Assembly (NCBI RefSeq): GCF_900117455.1
Contig: NZ_FPHO01000003.1
Coordinates: 1,516,501 to 1,580,500, forward strand
Direction of reading: 5' to 3'
From: Hyphomicrobium sp. CS1GBMeth3
GTDB lineage: Bacteria; Pseudomonadota; Alphaproteobacteria; Rhizobiales; Hyphomicrobiaceae
DNA: 64,000 nucleotides
Every line of letters starts with the position of its first letter. The stretch's first letter is position 1. The notes below the pieces were generated by a model that worked only from the letters and a program-made list of their open reading frames with translations, ran no database searches and was not told the DNA's origin. Of the stretch, positions 52,918-61,015 are shown one piece after another. The position numbers and the translations under genes were made by a program.

Positions 52918-54036
52918 TTAGACCGGAATGACGTGATCGGCAGCGAACACGACGGACGCCGTCGTGCCCTGTCCGGGCGTGCTCGCGATGGTGAGCTTGC
53001 CGCCGTTGGCCTCGGCGAGCGCCCGCACCAGCGGCACGCCGAGACCCAGGCCGCCGCCTGCGCGCGGCCGATCGGAGCTGCCGCCTCCGGCCAGCAGTTG
53101 GGCGACCTCGTCCTCCGTCATGCCGGCCCCTGTGTCCGACACCGCGATGGTCAGCGGCCCCTCTCCACCGTAATGCGCCGCGACGGTAATCCGGCCACCG
53201 CGCTCGGTGAACTTCAGCGCATTAGTGACGAGGTTGAACACGATCTGGCGCAGGCTCGTCGCGTCGGCGATCAGATGCGGCAGCCTCGGCGTAAGCTCGA
53301 GCGAGAGCGCAAGGCCGGCGCGCTCGGCGAGAGGCGTGAGTTGGGATACGGCGGCACGCAGCACATCGTCGGGCGCGATCTCGGCAAAGACGAGCTGGCG
53401 TGCAGCATCGCCTTGATCCGCGGTCGCCCCGCCGTCGGCGAGCATCCGGTCGATCAGGCCGAGCGCGTGCTGCGCGCTGTCGAGGATATCGGACGCATAG
53501 CCGACGTAGCGGTCCGAGCCGAGGGGACCGAAACGCTCGTCTCTCATGATCTCGGCCGCGGCGGCAATTGCGCTGACAGGCGTCTTGAGCTCATGGGCGA
53601 GGCTGGCGCGAAGCGCACGGGGGACGGCGGGCGCTTGGGCGGCGACGCCAGGCGCGGCGTCCGGCTCCCGGCCGGAGCCCGTCTCCGCTTCGTCGAGAAC
53701 GGCAACTGTCGCGAGAACACGCGAGCCGTCGCGTCGCACCGAAACCCGGCACGGGCAGCCAAAAGCCCCGCCGCGCCCCCAAAACACCAGATGCTCGCGG
53801 GCACCTTCCGTTCCGGCGGAAAGCGCCCGCAGGCGGACGAGCGCCGGCATCGCCGCGTCGAGCGCTGGCGGCTGGCTCCCCTCTTCAAGCCCGAGAAGCG
53901 TCGCCCCGGAGGCATTGGCGGCCAGCACGCGCCCGCCTGCGACGTCGATCAGCCACACGGCAAGGCCGCCCTCGAGCTCGGACAAGGCCGACGAGGAGAG
54001 ATCTGTGGCGAACGCGATGACAGGACCATGGGCCAT
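52918..54036 (-). CDS. Soluble PAS-like sensor histidine kinase
   Basis: The protein is 372 residues with no transmembrane segment. Residues ~15-115 look like a PAS-type sensor (GGLAVWLIDVAGGRVLAANASGATLLGL, then GCPCRVSVRRDGSRVLATV). A HisKA domain follows with the H-box LAHELKTPVSAI (H148), then the HATPase with NLVTNALKFTERGG, DTGAGM and GGGLGLGVPLV. It follows the response regulator on the same strand 99 nt downstream, so it is the likely partner, as with FixL-FixJ. Its position beside the mxa genes suggests a role in methanol-oxidation control. Confidence 0.88.
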   Translation of the reverse strand: MAHGPVIAFATDLSSSALSELEGGLAVWLIDVAGGRVLAANASGATLLGLEEGSQPPALDAAMPALVRLRALSAGTEGAREHLVFWGRGGAFGCPCRVSVRRDGSRVLATVAVLDEAETGSGREPDAAPGVAAQAPAVPRALRASLAHELKTPVSAIAAAAEIMRDERFGPLGSDRYVGYASDILDSAQHALGLIDRMLADGGATADQGDAARQLVFAEIAPDDVLRAAVSQLTPLAERAGLALSLELTPRLPHLIADATSLRQIVFNLVTNALKFTERGGRITVAAHYGGEGPLTIAVSDTGAGMTEDEVAQLLAGGGSSDRPRAGGGLGLGVPLVRALAEANGGKLTIASTPGQGTTASVVFAADHVIPV

Positions 54037-54135
54037 GGTCGAAAGAGTAGCCGTCCTCGCACCTTGGCGCGAGGACCTTCGGCAATTTATGAGCAGAATA
54101 ACCGCGGCCTGGGAAGCAAGGGCTGGGCAACCCGC

Positions 54136-54819
54136 TCAATCCCGCCCGCGGCGCCCCGACGGCCCCGGCAGATGCTGGATGGCAATCCGCATCAGCTCCG
54201 GCAGGCTGCGTGCGCCGAGCTTCATCTTGATCTGCGACGTCGTGTTGGCGACCGTCTTGTAACTGATGTTGAGTTCTTCCGCGATCACGCCGTAGGACTT
54301 GCCCTCGGCGATGAGCGACAGCGTCTGCAACTCGCGCACGGTGAGCGCCTGCAGCGGGCTGGCGTTGAGTCGTGTTTCGCTGAAGGCGATTTCGGACGCC
54401 ACCTCATGGCTGAGATAGGGCCGCCCCTGCCGCACGGTGTTAAACGCTTTGAGGAACTCGTCCGACGGCGCATCCTTGAGCAGATAGCCGGTGGCGCCGG
54501 CTTCGAGCGCGCGGCGGATGATCATCGGATCGCTATGCATGCTGAGCACGAGGATCGGCGTCTTCTTGTCGTGCAACCGCAGCCGGCGCACGAATGACAG
54601 GCCACCGAGCGCAGCCGTCTTGATCGAGAGATCGACGATGATGACGTGCGGATGATGCGCGCGGTATTGCCGATATCCGTCCGCCAGCCCCGCCGCCTGC
54701 AGCACGCGCGCGATCTCCGCATCCTCGAGAATGCGCGCGCATCCCTGCAGCACGAACGGATGATCATCGATGATGAGCACGCGGAGCGGCTCGGCGCCTT
54801 GCATCATAGCTAGTCCCAT
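54136..54819 (-). CDS. LuxR/FixJ-type response regulator (MxaB/MoxX-like by context)
   Basis: The protein is 227 residues from ATG 54819. In-frame ATGs at 54807 and 54804 are alternatives. The receiver has VLIIDDHPF, the phospho-acceptor in VDLSIK (D63), LSMHSD and YLLKDA with the conserved Lys. The LuxR helix-turn-helix is LTVRELQTLSLIAEGKSYGVIAEELNISYKTVANTTSQIKMKLG (given in parts: LTVRELQ, GVIAEELNISYKTV). In other methylotrophs MxaB or MoxX of this type activates methanol dehydrogenase genes. Divergence from mxaF supports that role here. It lies 16 nt after the lipoprotein gene. Confidence 0.9.
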   Translation of the reverse strand: MGLAMMQGAEPLRVLIIDDHPFVLQGCARILEDAEIARVLQAAGLADGYRQYRAHHPHVIIVDLSIKTAALGGLSFVRRLRLHDKKTPILVLSMHSDPMIIRRALEAGATGYLLKDAPSDEFLKAFNTVRQGRPYLSHEVASEIAFSETRLNASPLQALTVRELQTLSLIAEGKSYGVIAEELNISYKTVANTTSQIKMKLGARSLPELMRIAIQHLPGPSGRRGRD

Positions 54820-54835
54820 AGTGTCTGGTCTTTCG

Positions 54836-55384
54836 TCACGATTTCGACCCGTAGCGAGCCTTGAGGGTTGCGAGCGCGTCCGCGCGTGATGCGCTGGCGG
54901 CTCGGAGATTGAAGTAGTATTGGCTGATCGAGCCGTAGCCTTCTGCCTGACCGACCTCTCCGCCGATGCCTGTCAGGCCATCGAGCACGACCGTGGCACC
55001 TTCGCTGAGCCCGATCTGATGCAGCATGGCTTCGACCTGCACGGAACGGTTCGCAATCATGCGCTCGCTCTCCCGATAGCGCTTGTGCGCCGTGGCGAGC
55101 AATTGGGCGATGCGCTGCACCTCGGGATCGCTGGCGAGCCGAGGCTGATCCTCTTCACGGCTGACGAGCCATTGCGCCGGACTGATCGGAGCAGCGACCT
55201 CGAGCCATTTAACCTTATGCGGCGCGTCCACGGCAGCTTCCTTGCGCGTGCCGTCGCGCGAGATCGGAGCTTCATCGCTGCACGCCGAGAGTCCAGTGAG
55301 TACGAGGCCCGAGAGGAGAACCAGGATGGCGACGCGAGCCGGGCGGTTTCTGCAAGCTGTGGCGTGATGATTGGTGAACTGCAT
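54836..55384 (-). CDS. Lipoprotein of the methanol-oxidation locus (MxaH-like by position)
   Basis: The protein is 182 residues from ATG 55384. The signal with lipobox LSAC (about residues 31-35, LTGLSAC) marks an envelope lipoprotein. The mature part has KVKWLEVAAPISPAQWLVSREE, a helical middle and the C-terminal SISQYYFNLRAASASRADALATLKARYG. In Methylorubrum extorquens mxaH lies just upstream of mxaB; here the lipoprotein precedes a response regulator in the same way, so MxaH is a fair guess but not proved by sequence. It is divergent from mxaF. Confidence 0.75.
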   Translation of the reverse strand: MQFTNHHATACRNRPARVAILVLLSGLVLTGLSACSDEAPISRDGTRKEAAVDAPHKVKWLEVAAPISPAQWLVSREEDQPRLASDPEVQRIAQLLATAHKRYRESERMIANRSVQVEAMLHQIGLSEGATVVLDGLTGIGGEVGQAEGYGSISQYYFNLRAASASRADALATLKARYGSKS

Positions 55385-55480
55385 GCCCGAGCCTTCTGTT
55401 GAATGCGTACGCAGCGCGAACGCACGCGCGACGCACGTAAAACGAAACACCACAAGACGACGCAATGCGGCGATCACAAT

Positions 55481-55499
55481 AACGTTACATCGTTACGTT
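55481..55499. promoter_or_regulatory. CGTTAC direct repeats between the lipoprotein gene and mxaF
   Basis: AACGTTACATCGTTACGTT contains CGTTAC twice, 8 nt apart, bounded by the inverted pair AACGT/ACGTT. It lies 97 nt upstream of the lipoprotein start and about 316 nt before mxaF in the 430-nt divergent region. It could be a response-regulator site. I could not assign the mxaF promoter with confidence. Confidence 0.35.
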
Positions 55500-55814
55500 T
55501 TTGCCCATTGCCTGAGCAAGCCCGGGTCGTTTGCAAAGTTGTCCCGTCGATGTCTGCCAGTTGGACTAAAGACGTCCTCGAATGTCGCGGTCTAGCGTGC
55601 GGCCACGGTTCAAGAAGCGTGACCGAGCAGGGCGGAACAAGCCTTTGACGGGCTAGCAGATCGGGGCCGTGGCCGTGATGGCGCCGGACGTGGTCGGGGC
55701 ACTCACGACAGTGGAAAGAGACAGACGACGCGAAGCGGCTGACGGGGGTAACGCCCGCAGTTTTTCGCGAACGATATGTCTCGGCCTTGGGATGGATAAC
55801 GCGAGGTTTTGGGA

Positions 55815-57695
55815 ATGAAGAAGCACCTGGGTACGGGGCTGCTGGCTGGCGCGTCTTGCGTCGCGCTGACGGTCGCCATGGCATCCTCCTCGTTCGCCAA
55901 CGACAAGCTCAATGAGCTGTCGAAGAGCAACGAGGCATGGGTCATGCCGGGCAAGAACTATAGCTCACAGAACTATAGCCCCAATACGCAGATCAACACC
56001 GAGAACGTGAAGCAGCTTCGCGCTGCCTGGTCGTTCTCGACCGGTCTGCTGCACGGGCATGAGGGAACGCCGCTGGTCGTAAATGGCGTCATGTACGTCC
56101 ACACCTCGTTCCCCAACAACACGTTCGCTCTCGATCTGAATGATCCGGGCCACATCCTGTGGCAGCACAAGCCGAAGCAGGATCCGGCTGCACGCTCGGT
56201 CGCTTGTTGCGACCTCGTCAACCGCGGTCTGGCCTACTGGCCGGGTGACGGCGACACGCCGCCGCTGATCATCAAGACCCAGCTCGACGCTCATCTCGTG
56301 GCGCTCAACGCCGAGACGGGTGAGGAGTACTGGAAGGTCGAGAACGGCGACATCAAGGTCGGCCAGACGCTGACCCAGGCGCCGTACGTGATCAAGGACC
56401 TCGCTCTCGTCGGTTCGTCCGGCGCCGAGCTCGGCGTTCGCGGCTACACGACGGCCTACAACGTCAAGACGGGCGAGCAGGTTTGGCGCGTCTACGCGAC
56501 CGGACCCGATGAGGACATCGGCCTCGCCGATGACTTCAACAGCGCCAACCCGCACTACGGCCAGAAGGGCCTTGGCACGGGCACCTGGGAAGGCGACGCC
56601 TGGAAGATCGGCGGCGGCACCAACTGGGGCTGGTACGCCTTTGACCCGGAGACGAACCTCTTCCATTACGGCTCGGGCAACCCGGCGCCGTGGAACGAGA
56701 CGATGCGTCCGGGCGACAACAAGTGGACGATGACCATCTGGGGTCGCGACGCAGACACTGGCAAGGCCAAGTTCGGCTACCAGAAGACGCCGCACGACGA
56801 GTGGGACTATGCCGGCGTCAACGTCATGATCCTCTCGGAGCAGACGGACAAGGAAGGCAAGAAGCGTAAGCTTCTGACGCACCCGGACCGTAACGGCATC
56901 GTCTACACCCTCGACCGGGAGAACGGCGACCTGATCTCGGCCAACAAGCTCGACGACACGGTCAACTGGGTGAAGCAGGTCGACCTGAAGACGGGTCTTC
57001 CGGTTCGCGATCCTGAGTTCGGCACGCGCATGGACCACAAGGGCAAGGAAATCTGCCCGTCGGCCATGGGCTACCACAACCAGGGCCACGACTCCTACGA
57101 TCCCACGAAGGAACTCTTCTTCATGGGCATCAACCACATCTGCATGGATTGGGAGCCCTTCATGCTTCCCTATCGTGCCGGCCAGTTTTTTGTCGGCGCC
57201 ACGCTGTGGATGTACCCGGGCCCGAAGGGCGATCGCCAGAACTACCTCGGCCTCGGTCAAATCAAGGCCTACAACGCGATCACCGGCGACTACAAGTGGG
57301 ACAAGATGGAGCGCTTCTCCGTCTGGGGCGGCACGCTTGCGACCGCTGGCAACCTGGTGTTCTACGGAACGCTGGACGGCTTCATCAAGGCCCGCAACTC
57401 CGACACCGGCGAGCTGCTTTGGAAGTACAAGCTTCCCTCGGGCGTGATCGGTCACCCGATGACGTATGAGCACAAGGGCACCCAGTACGTCGCCATCATG
57501 TACGGCGTCGGTGGCTGGCCGGGCGTTGGCCTCGTGTTCGACCTGCAGGATCCGACAGCCGGTCTCGGCGCGGTCGGCGCCTTCAAGAACCTCGCCAACT
57601 ACACCCAGATGGGTGGTGGCCTCCAGGTGTTCTCGCTTGATGGCAAGAACCCCTACTCCGAGGACATCAACGTCGGTGAGTACGAGAAGGGCTGA
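55815..57695 (+). CDS. mxaF: Methanol dehydrogenase large subunit
   Basis: The protein is 626 residues with a 28-residue signal peptide ending SFA; mature protein begins [10 protein letters not shown]. It is the PQQ quinoprotein that oxidises methanol to formaldehyde in the periplasm. The eight-bladed propeller has W motifs throughout. The vicinal disulfide is C131-C132 (mature 103-104, ACCDLVNRG). Calcium ligands fall at E205, N289 and the catalytic D331 (mature 177, 261, 303). Residue 333 is Ala (HDEWDYAG), where lanthanide XoxF enzymes have Asp, so this is the calcium enzyme. ATG 55815 is used; the TTG six bases upstream is unlikely. A large stem-loop follows. Confidence 0.98.
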   Translation: MKKHLGTGLLAGASCVALTVAMASSSFANDKLNELSKSNEAWVMPGKNYSSQNYSPNTQINTENVKQLRAAWSFSTGLLHGHEGTPLVVNGVMYVHTSFPNNTFALDLNDPGHILWQHKPKQDPAARSVACCDLVNRGLAYWPGDGDTPPLIIKTQLDAHLVALNAETGEEYWKVENGDIKVGQTLTQAPYVIKDLALVGSSGAELGVRGYTTAYNVKTGEQVWRVYATGPDEDIGLADDFNSANPHYGQKGLGTGTWEGDAWKIGGGTNWGWYAFDPETNLFHYGSGNPAPWNETMRPGDNKWTMTIWGRDADTGKAKFGYQKTPHDEWDYAGVNVMILSEQTDKEGKKRKLLTHPDRNGIVYTLDRENGDLISANKLDDTVNWVKQVDLKTGLPVRDPEFGTRMDHKGKEICPSAMGYHNQGHDSYDPTKELFFMGINHICMDWEPFMLPYRAGQFFVGATLWMYPGPKGDRQNYLGLGQIKAYNAITGDYKWDKMERFSVWGGTLATAGNLVFYGTLDGFIKARNSDTGELLWKYKLPSGVIGHPMTYEHKGTQYVAIMYGVGGWPGVGLVFDLQDPTAGLGAVGAFKNLANYTQMGGGLQVFSLDGKNPYSEDINVGEYEKG

Positions 57696-57713
57696 TAAGG
57701 CCTGATCGAAAAA

Positions 57714-57759
57714 CGCCGCAGCGCCGAAATTCCGCTCCTCGGAAACAGGCGCTGCGGCG
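57714..57759 (+). other. Long stem-loop between mxaF and mxaJ
   Basis: CGCCGCAGCGCC (57714-57725) pairs with GGCGCTGCGGCG (57748-57759) over 12 bp. Inside, TTCCG/CGGAA (57730-57734, 57740-57744) closes a CTCCT loop. No T-run follows, so it should stabilise the 3' end of the mxaF mRNA rather than end transcription. The 166 nt from here to mxaJ are A-rich and hold no clear gene. Confidence 0.8.
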
Positions 57760-57925
57760 GACCGATCTCAAAACCAAAACGAAAGACGCGACCAAAGAGA
57801 CCAAGAGGCACACTTCGAAATGTCCACAAGGGTCGCGCAGAGCAAAAGCCGCAAGGCTCGGACTGAAGTCACGAGCAAAAGAAACGGCAAGCTCAAACCA
57901 CAAGAGGAAACCCAGGGTGAAAACG

Positions 57926-58798
57926 ATGAAGCGTCTAGCGTCCTCCCGCTTCTGCAAATTGGCCACCACGGTCGTGGCGCCGCTCCTTGCATGCGGCCTC
58001 CTCACCGGTAAAGCGTCGGCCCAAGACGATACGACATCGGATGTGCTGCGCATCTGCGCGGCTGCCGACGAACTCCCATTTTCCAACCGCGACGGTTCCG
58101 GTTTCGAGAACAAGATCGCGGTCGCACTTGCAGAGACCATGGGCCGCAAGCCGCAGTTCGTGTGGTTCTCGCGCCCCGGCATCTACATCATCCGCGACCA
58201 GCTCGATATGAAGATGTGCGACGTCGTGATGGGGCTCGATACGGGCGATCCGCGCGTTGCGACGACGAAGCCGTATTACCGTGCGCCATACGTCTTCATC
58301 CAGCGCAAGGACTCGAAGCTCGATATCAAGGACTGGAACAGTCCGGATCTCGCCAAGGCGAACAAGATCGGCTTCACGCCCGGCACGCCGGCCCAGATCA
58401 TGCTCGAGAAGATCGGTCTCTTCCGCGAGCACTTCAACTACATGCACTCGCTGACCAACTTCCAGGATCGGCGCAATAAGTTCACGCGCATTCCGCCGAC
58501 CCGCATGGTCAACGAGGTGGCCGACGGAACGGCGGACGTGGCCGTCAACTTCGCCCCCGAGGTCGCACGCTACGCGAAAGCGTCCGATCGGGTGAAGCTG
58601 ACGATCATCCCAGACAACAATGTGCGCAGCGACGGCGAGAAGGTGCCTCACCACTTCGACCAGTCCGTCGGCGTTCGCAAGGACGACACGGCCCTGCTCT
58701 CGGCGCTCGAGCTCGCGCTCGACAAGGCTAAGCCGAAGATCGAGGAGATCCTGAAGGATGAAGGGATCCCGCTCGTTGCGGGCCTCCCGAGATCATGA
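57926..58798 (+). CDS. mxaJ: MxaJ, periplasmic accessory protein of methanol dehydrogenase
   Basis: The protein is 290 residues from ATG 57926 (AGGGTG upstream). A signal peptide of about 32 residues ends ASA. The fold is a family-3 solute-binding protein: LRICAAADELPFSNRDGSGFENKIA, MKMCDVVMGLDTGDPRVATTKPYY and NEVADGTADVAVNFAPEVARY. MxaJ is needed for maturation or substrate delivery of MxaFI and can copurify with it; the bound ligand is unknown. Confidence 0.95.
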   Translation: MKRLASSRFCKLATTVVAPLLACGLLTGKASAQDDTTSDVLRICAAADELPFSNRDGSGFENKIAVALAETMGRKPQFVWFSRPGIYIIRDQLDMKMCDVVMGLDTGDPRVATTKPYYRAPYVFIQRKDSKLDIKDWNSPDLAKANKIGFTPGTPAQIMLEKIGLFREHFNYMHSLTNFQDRRNKFTRIPPTRMVNEVADGTADVAVNFAPEVARYAKASDRVKLTIIPDNNVRSDGEKVPHHFDQSVGVRKDDTALLSALELALDKAKPKIEEILKDEGIPLVAGLPRS

Positions 58799-58841
58799 GC
58801 TTCAAACGGAAAACACGAACAACAACGGGTTCGACTACAGG

Positions 58842-59426
58842 ATGAAGAAAAGAAAGTTCGGCTGGACTTCAGCACTGATCGTGAGCTGCGTACTGGCAAC
58901 TGGAAGCGTCGCGGCGGAATCGTTCCGCCACACAATCACTGGCGAGGACCTGAACGTACCGGAGTCCTCTCTTCCTGAGGGACGCGATTCCGAAGCCGCA
59001 AAGCACTTTCTCGAGACCGGCGTCAACCTCTACACAGAGGTACCGGGATGCTTTCCGAAAGGCGAGGAGATCTATCTGACCGCCTGCTCCGGCTGCCACG
59101 GCCATTACGGCGAAGGCAAGCTTGGTCCGGGTCTGGGAGACGCGTACTGGACCTACCCGAAGAACACGACGGACAAAGGTCTCTTTGAGACGATCTACGG
59201 CGGCGCCCAAGGTATGATGGGTCCCCACGCGGATCATTCCATCGACGACCTGCTGAAGCTCATCGCCTGGATTCGTCACATCTACTCGGGCGACGTTGCT
59301 GACGCGGACTGGCTGACGGAGGAGCAGAAGAAGAACTTCAAGCCGTTCAAGCCTGAAGAACACAAGCCAGCGGAAGGCGGCGAGCAGGTCGCCGACGCGG
59401 GCGAGTGCAAGGCATCCGCGCCATAG
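58842..59426 (+). CDS. mxaG: Cytochrome cL, electron acceptor of methanol dehydrogenase
   Basis: The protein is 194 residues. A signal peptide of about 25 residues ends VAA. One heme c site is CSGCH (C82, C85, H86). The Met ligand probably lies in GGAQGMMGPHADHS. The flanking YWTYPKNTTDKGLFETIYGG and DLLKLIAWIRHIYSGD are typical of cL. It accepts electrons singly from the reduced PQQ of MxaFI and passes them to a class I cytochrome c. The ribosome site is weak. Confidence 0.96.
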   Translation: MKKRKFGWTSALIVSCVLATGSVAAESFRHTITGEDLNVPESSLPEGRDSEAAKHFLETGVNLYTEVPGCFPKGEEIYLTACSGCHGHYGEGKLGPGLGDAYWTYPKNTTDKGLFETIYGGAQGMMGPHADHSIDDLLKLIAWIRHIYSGDVADADWLTEEQKKNFKPFKPEEHKPAEGGEQVADAGECKASAP

Positions 59427-59432
59427 CCGAAG

Positions 59433-59455
59433 GGCGCTCCTGCTGCGGGAGCGCC
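59433..59455 (+). other. Stem-loop between mxaG and mxaI
   Basis: GGCGCTCC (59433-59440) pairs with GGAGCGCC (59448-59455) around a TGCTGCG loop. It begins 7 nt after the mxaG stop. No T-run follows. It is the second of three intercistronic stem-loops in the operon. Confidence 0.7.
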
Positions 59456-59527
59456 ACCGGTGACGCGTGGATGACAAAGCGGATCAAACCGCTCGACGTG
59501 GAAGTTTTGGATTGGAGGAACTGACCC

Positions 59528-59818
59528 ATGAAGAAGTCTATTGTGACGCTCGCCGCCAGCGCGGTGATCCTCGCCGTTGGCACTGGCGTCGCCGGTGCGT
59601 ATGACGGAACGAAGTGCAAGGCGCCCGGCGATTGCTGGGAACCGAAGCCGGGCTACCCGGAGAAGGTCGCGGGCTCGAAGTACGACCCGAAGCATGACCC
59701 GAAGGAGCTCGCGAAGCAGCAGACCGCGCTCGACGCTCAGGACGAGCGCAACGCGCAGCGCGCCGCACACTTCAAGAAGACCGGCAAGTGGGTCTACGAC
59801 GTCAAGAAGATCCAGTAG
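59528..59818 (+). CDS. mxaI: Methanol dehydrogenase small subunit
   Basis: The protein is 96 residues. A 24-residue signal peptide ends VAGA; the mature 72-residue subunit begins YDGTKCKAPGDCWEPKPGYP, with the C30-C36 disulfide. A long Lys/Asp-rich helix then wraps around MxaF. Found only in MxaF-type enzymes, which agrees with the calcium site in mxaF. GGAGGA precedes the ATG. A terminator-like hairpin follows. Confidence 0.97.
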   Translation: MKKSIVTLAASAVILAVGTGVAGAYDGTKCKAPGDCWEPKPGYPEKVAGSKYDPKHDPKELAKQQTALDAQDERNAQRAAHFKKTGKWVYDVKKIQ

Positions 59819-59894
59819 TCGATCGGCGTTAGGTCTCCTCGGCTGCAGTGCCACGCTTGCAAGAGTGCTCTGCTTCCTCTCCGAGGGTTCTTGG

Positions 59895-59920
59895 GGTGCG
59901 GCTCAGGCCGCACCTCCTTT
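59895..59920 (+). terminator. Intra-operon terminator between mxaI and mxaR
   Basis: A perfect 8-bp stem GGTGCGGC/GCCGCACC (59895-59902, 59907-59914) with TCAG loop is followed by TCCTTTT. It is a moderately strong terminator 76 nt after mxaI and 43 nt before the mxaR start, so it probably attenuates rather than blocks transcription. Confidence 0.65.
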
Positions 59921-59962
59921 TGAACGAGGCGGCGGTTCGGCTCCGCAGGCCGCGAGGTAACA

Positions 59963-61015
59963 ATGCCGCACGACGATAAGATCGACTCCGGCGTTTCCGT
60001 CGGACGAAGCGACCTGTCCGAATGGCGCACGCGGGCCCAACGCTTCGAAGCCGAGATTGCAAAAGCGGTGGTTGGGCAGGAGCGCGTCATCCGCCTCTTG
60101 ACGATCGCACTTTTCGCGCGGGGACACGTGCTGCTCGAAGGTGACGTCGGCGTCGGCAAGACGACGCTGTTGCGCGCCGCAGCACGTTGTGTCGGTGGTG
60201 CCTACGAGCGCATCGAAGGCACCATCGACTTGATGCCCGGCGACCTGATCTATCACACCTATCTGGCCGAGGATGGCCGCCCTCGCGTCGAAGAGGGCCC
60301 CGTGTTGAGGGCCGGCGAGAATCTCGCCATCTTCTTCTTCAACGAGATCAACCGCGCCCGCCCGCAGGTGCACTCTCTGCTGCTCCGCCTGATGGCGGAG
60401 CGTAGCGTATCCGCTTTCAACCGCGAGTTTCGGTTCCCGCATCTCGTGGTCTTCGCCGACCGCAACCGCGTCGAGCGCGAGGAGACATTTGAGCTGCCGG
60501 CCGCCGCCCGCGACCGCTTCCTGATGGAAATCGCGATCACGACACCCACCGACGCGGAAGCCCGCCGCGCGCTCGCCTTCGATCCGCGTTTCCATGACGG
60601 CGACCGCCTGATCGGCGGGCTCGAGCCGAACATCCTCTCCTACGCCGAGCTGAATGACGTCGGGCATGCCATTCAGAGCGAGATCAAAACCAGCGAGGCG
60701 CTGGAGCGCTACGTGCTGGATCTCTGGCAGGCTGTGCGCAATCCGGCTGCCGGGGGCATCATGATCCCGGGCGTCGACACGCAGCGCCTCGTCGCCGCAG
60801 GCGCGAGCCCACGCGGCCTCTCCTACCTCGTGCGCGCCGCGCGCGTCGCGGCCTGGCTCGACGGCCGCAACATGGCCGTCCCCGAGGACGTACGCGCGGT
60901 GTTCTTCGAAACCATGGCGCATCGCATCTTCTTCGAACCGGTCTACGAGATGCGGCGCGAGATCATCGCGCGCGAGTTGATCGACGCGCTGTTCGAGACG
61001 GTTGCGGTGCCATGA
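59963..61015 (+). CDS. mxaR: MoxR-type AAA+ ATPase MxaR
   Basis: The protein is 350 residues. It has Walker A GDVGVGKT (60-67), sensor and arginine-finger region, and the AAA_lid domain at the C-terminus. The Walker B reads FFFNEIN, with Asn127 where most AAA+ ATPases have Asp before Glu128. It is a chaperone-like ATPase that works with VWA proteins MxaS and MxaC to activate methanol dehydrogenase, presumably including calcium insertion. The stop overlaps the mxaS start by 4 nt. Confidence 0.94.
   Translation: MPHDDKIDSGVSVGRSDLSEWRTRAQRFEAEIAKAVVGQERVIRLLTIALFARGHVLLEGDVGVGKTTLLRAAARCVGGAYERIEGTIDLMPGDLIYHTYLAEDGRPRVEEGPVLRAGENLAIFFFNEINRARPQVHSLLLRLMAERSVSAFNREFRFPHLVVFADRNRVEREETFELPAAARDRFLMEIAITTPTDAEARRALAFDPRFHDGDRLIGGLEPNILSYAELNDVGHAIQSEIKTSEALERYVLDLWQAVRNPAAGGIMIPGVDTQRLVAAGASPRGLSYLVRAARVAAWLDGRNMAVPEDVRAVFFETMAHRIFFEPVYEMRREIIARELIDALFETVAVP

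Noticed and set aside
55600..55814. mxaF promoter of the Methylorubrum type
   Set aside because: I looked for the known -35/-10 pattern (AAGA-type and TAGAAA-type boxes) at proper spacing and found no convincing pair.
57820..58011. 63-codon frame before mxaJ
   Set aside because: It overlaps the mxaJ signal peptide in another frame and has no ribosome site. Its first part is only the A-rich spacer.
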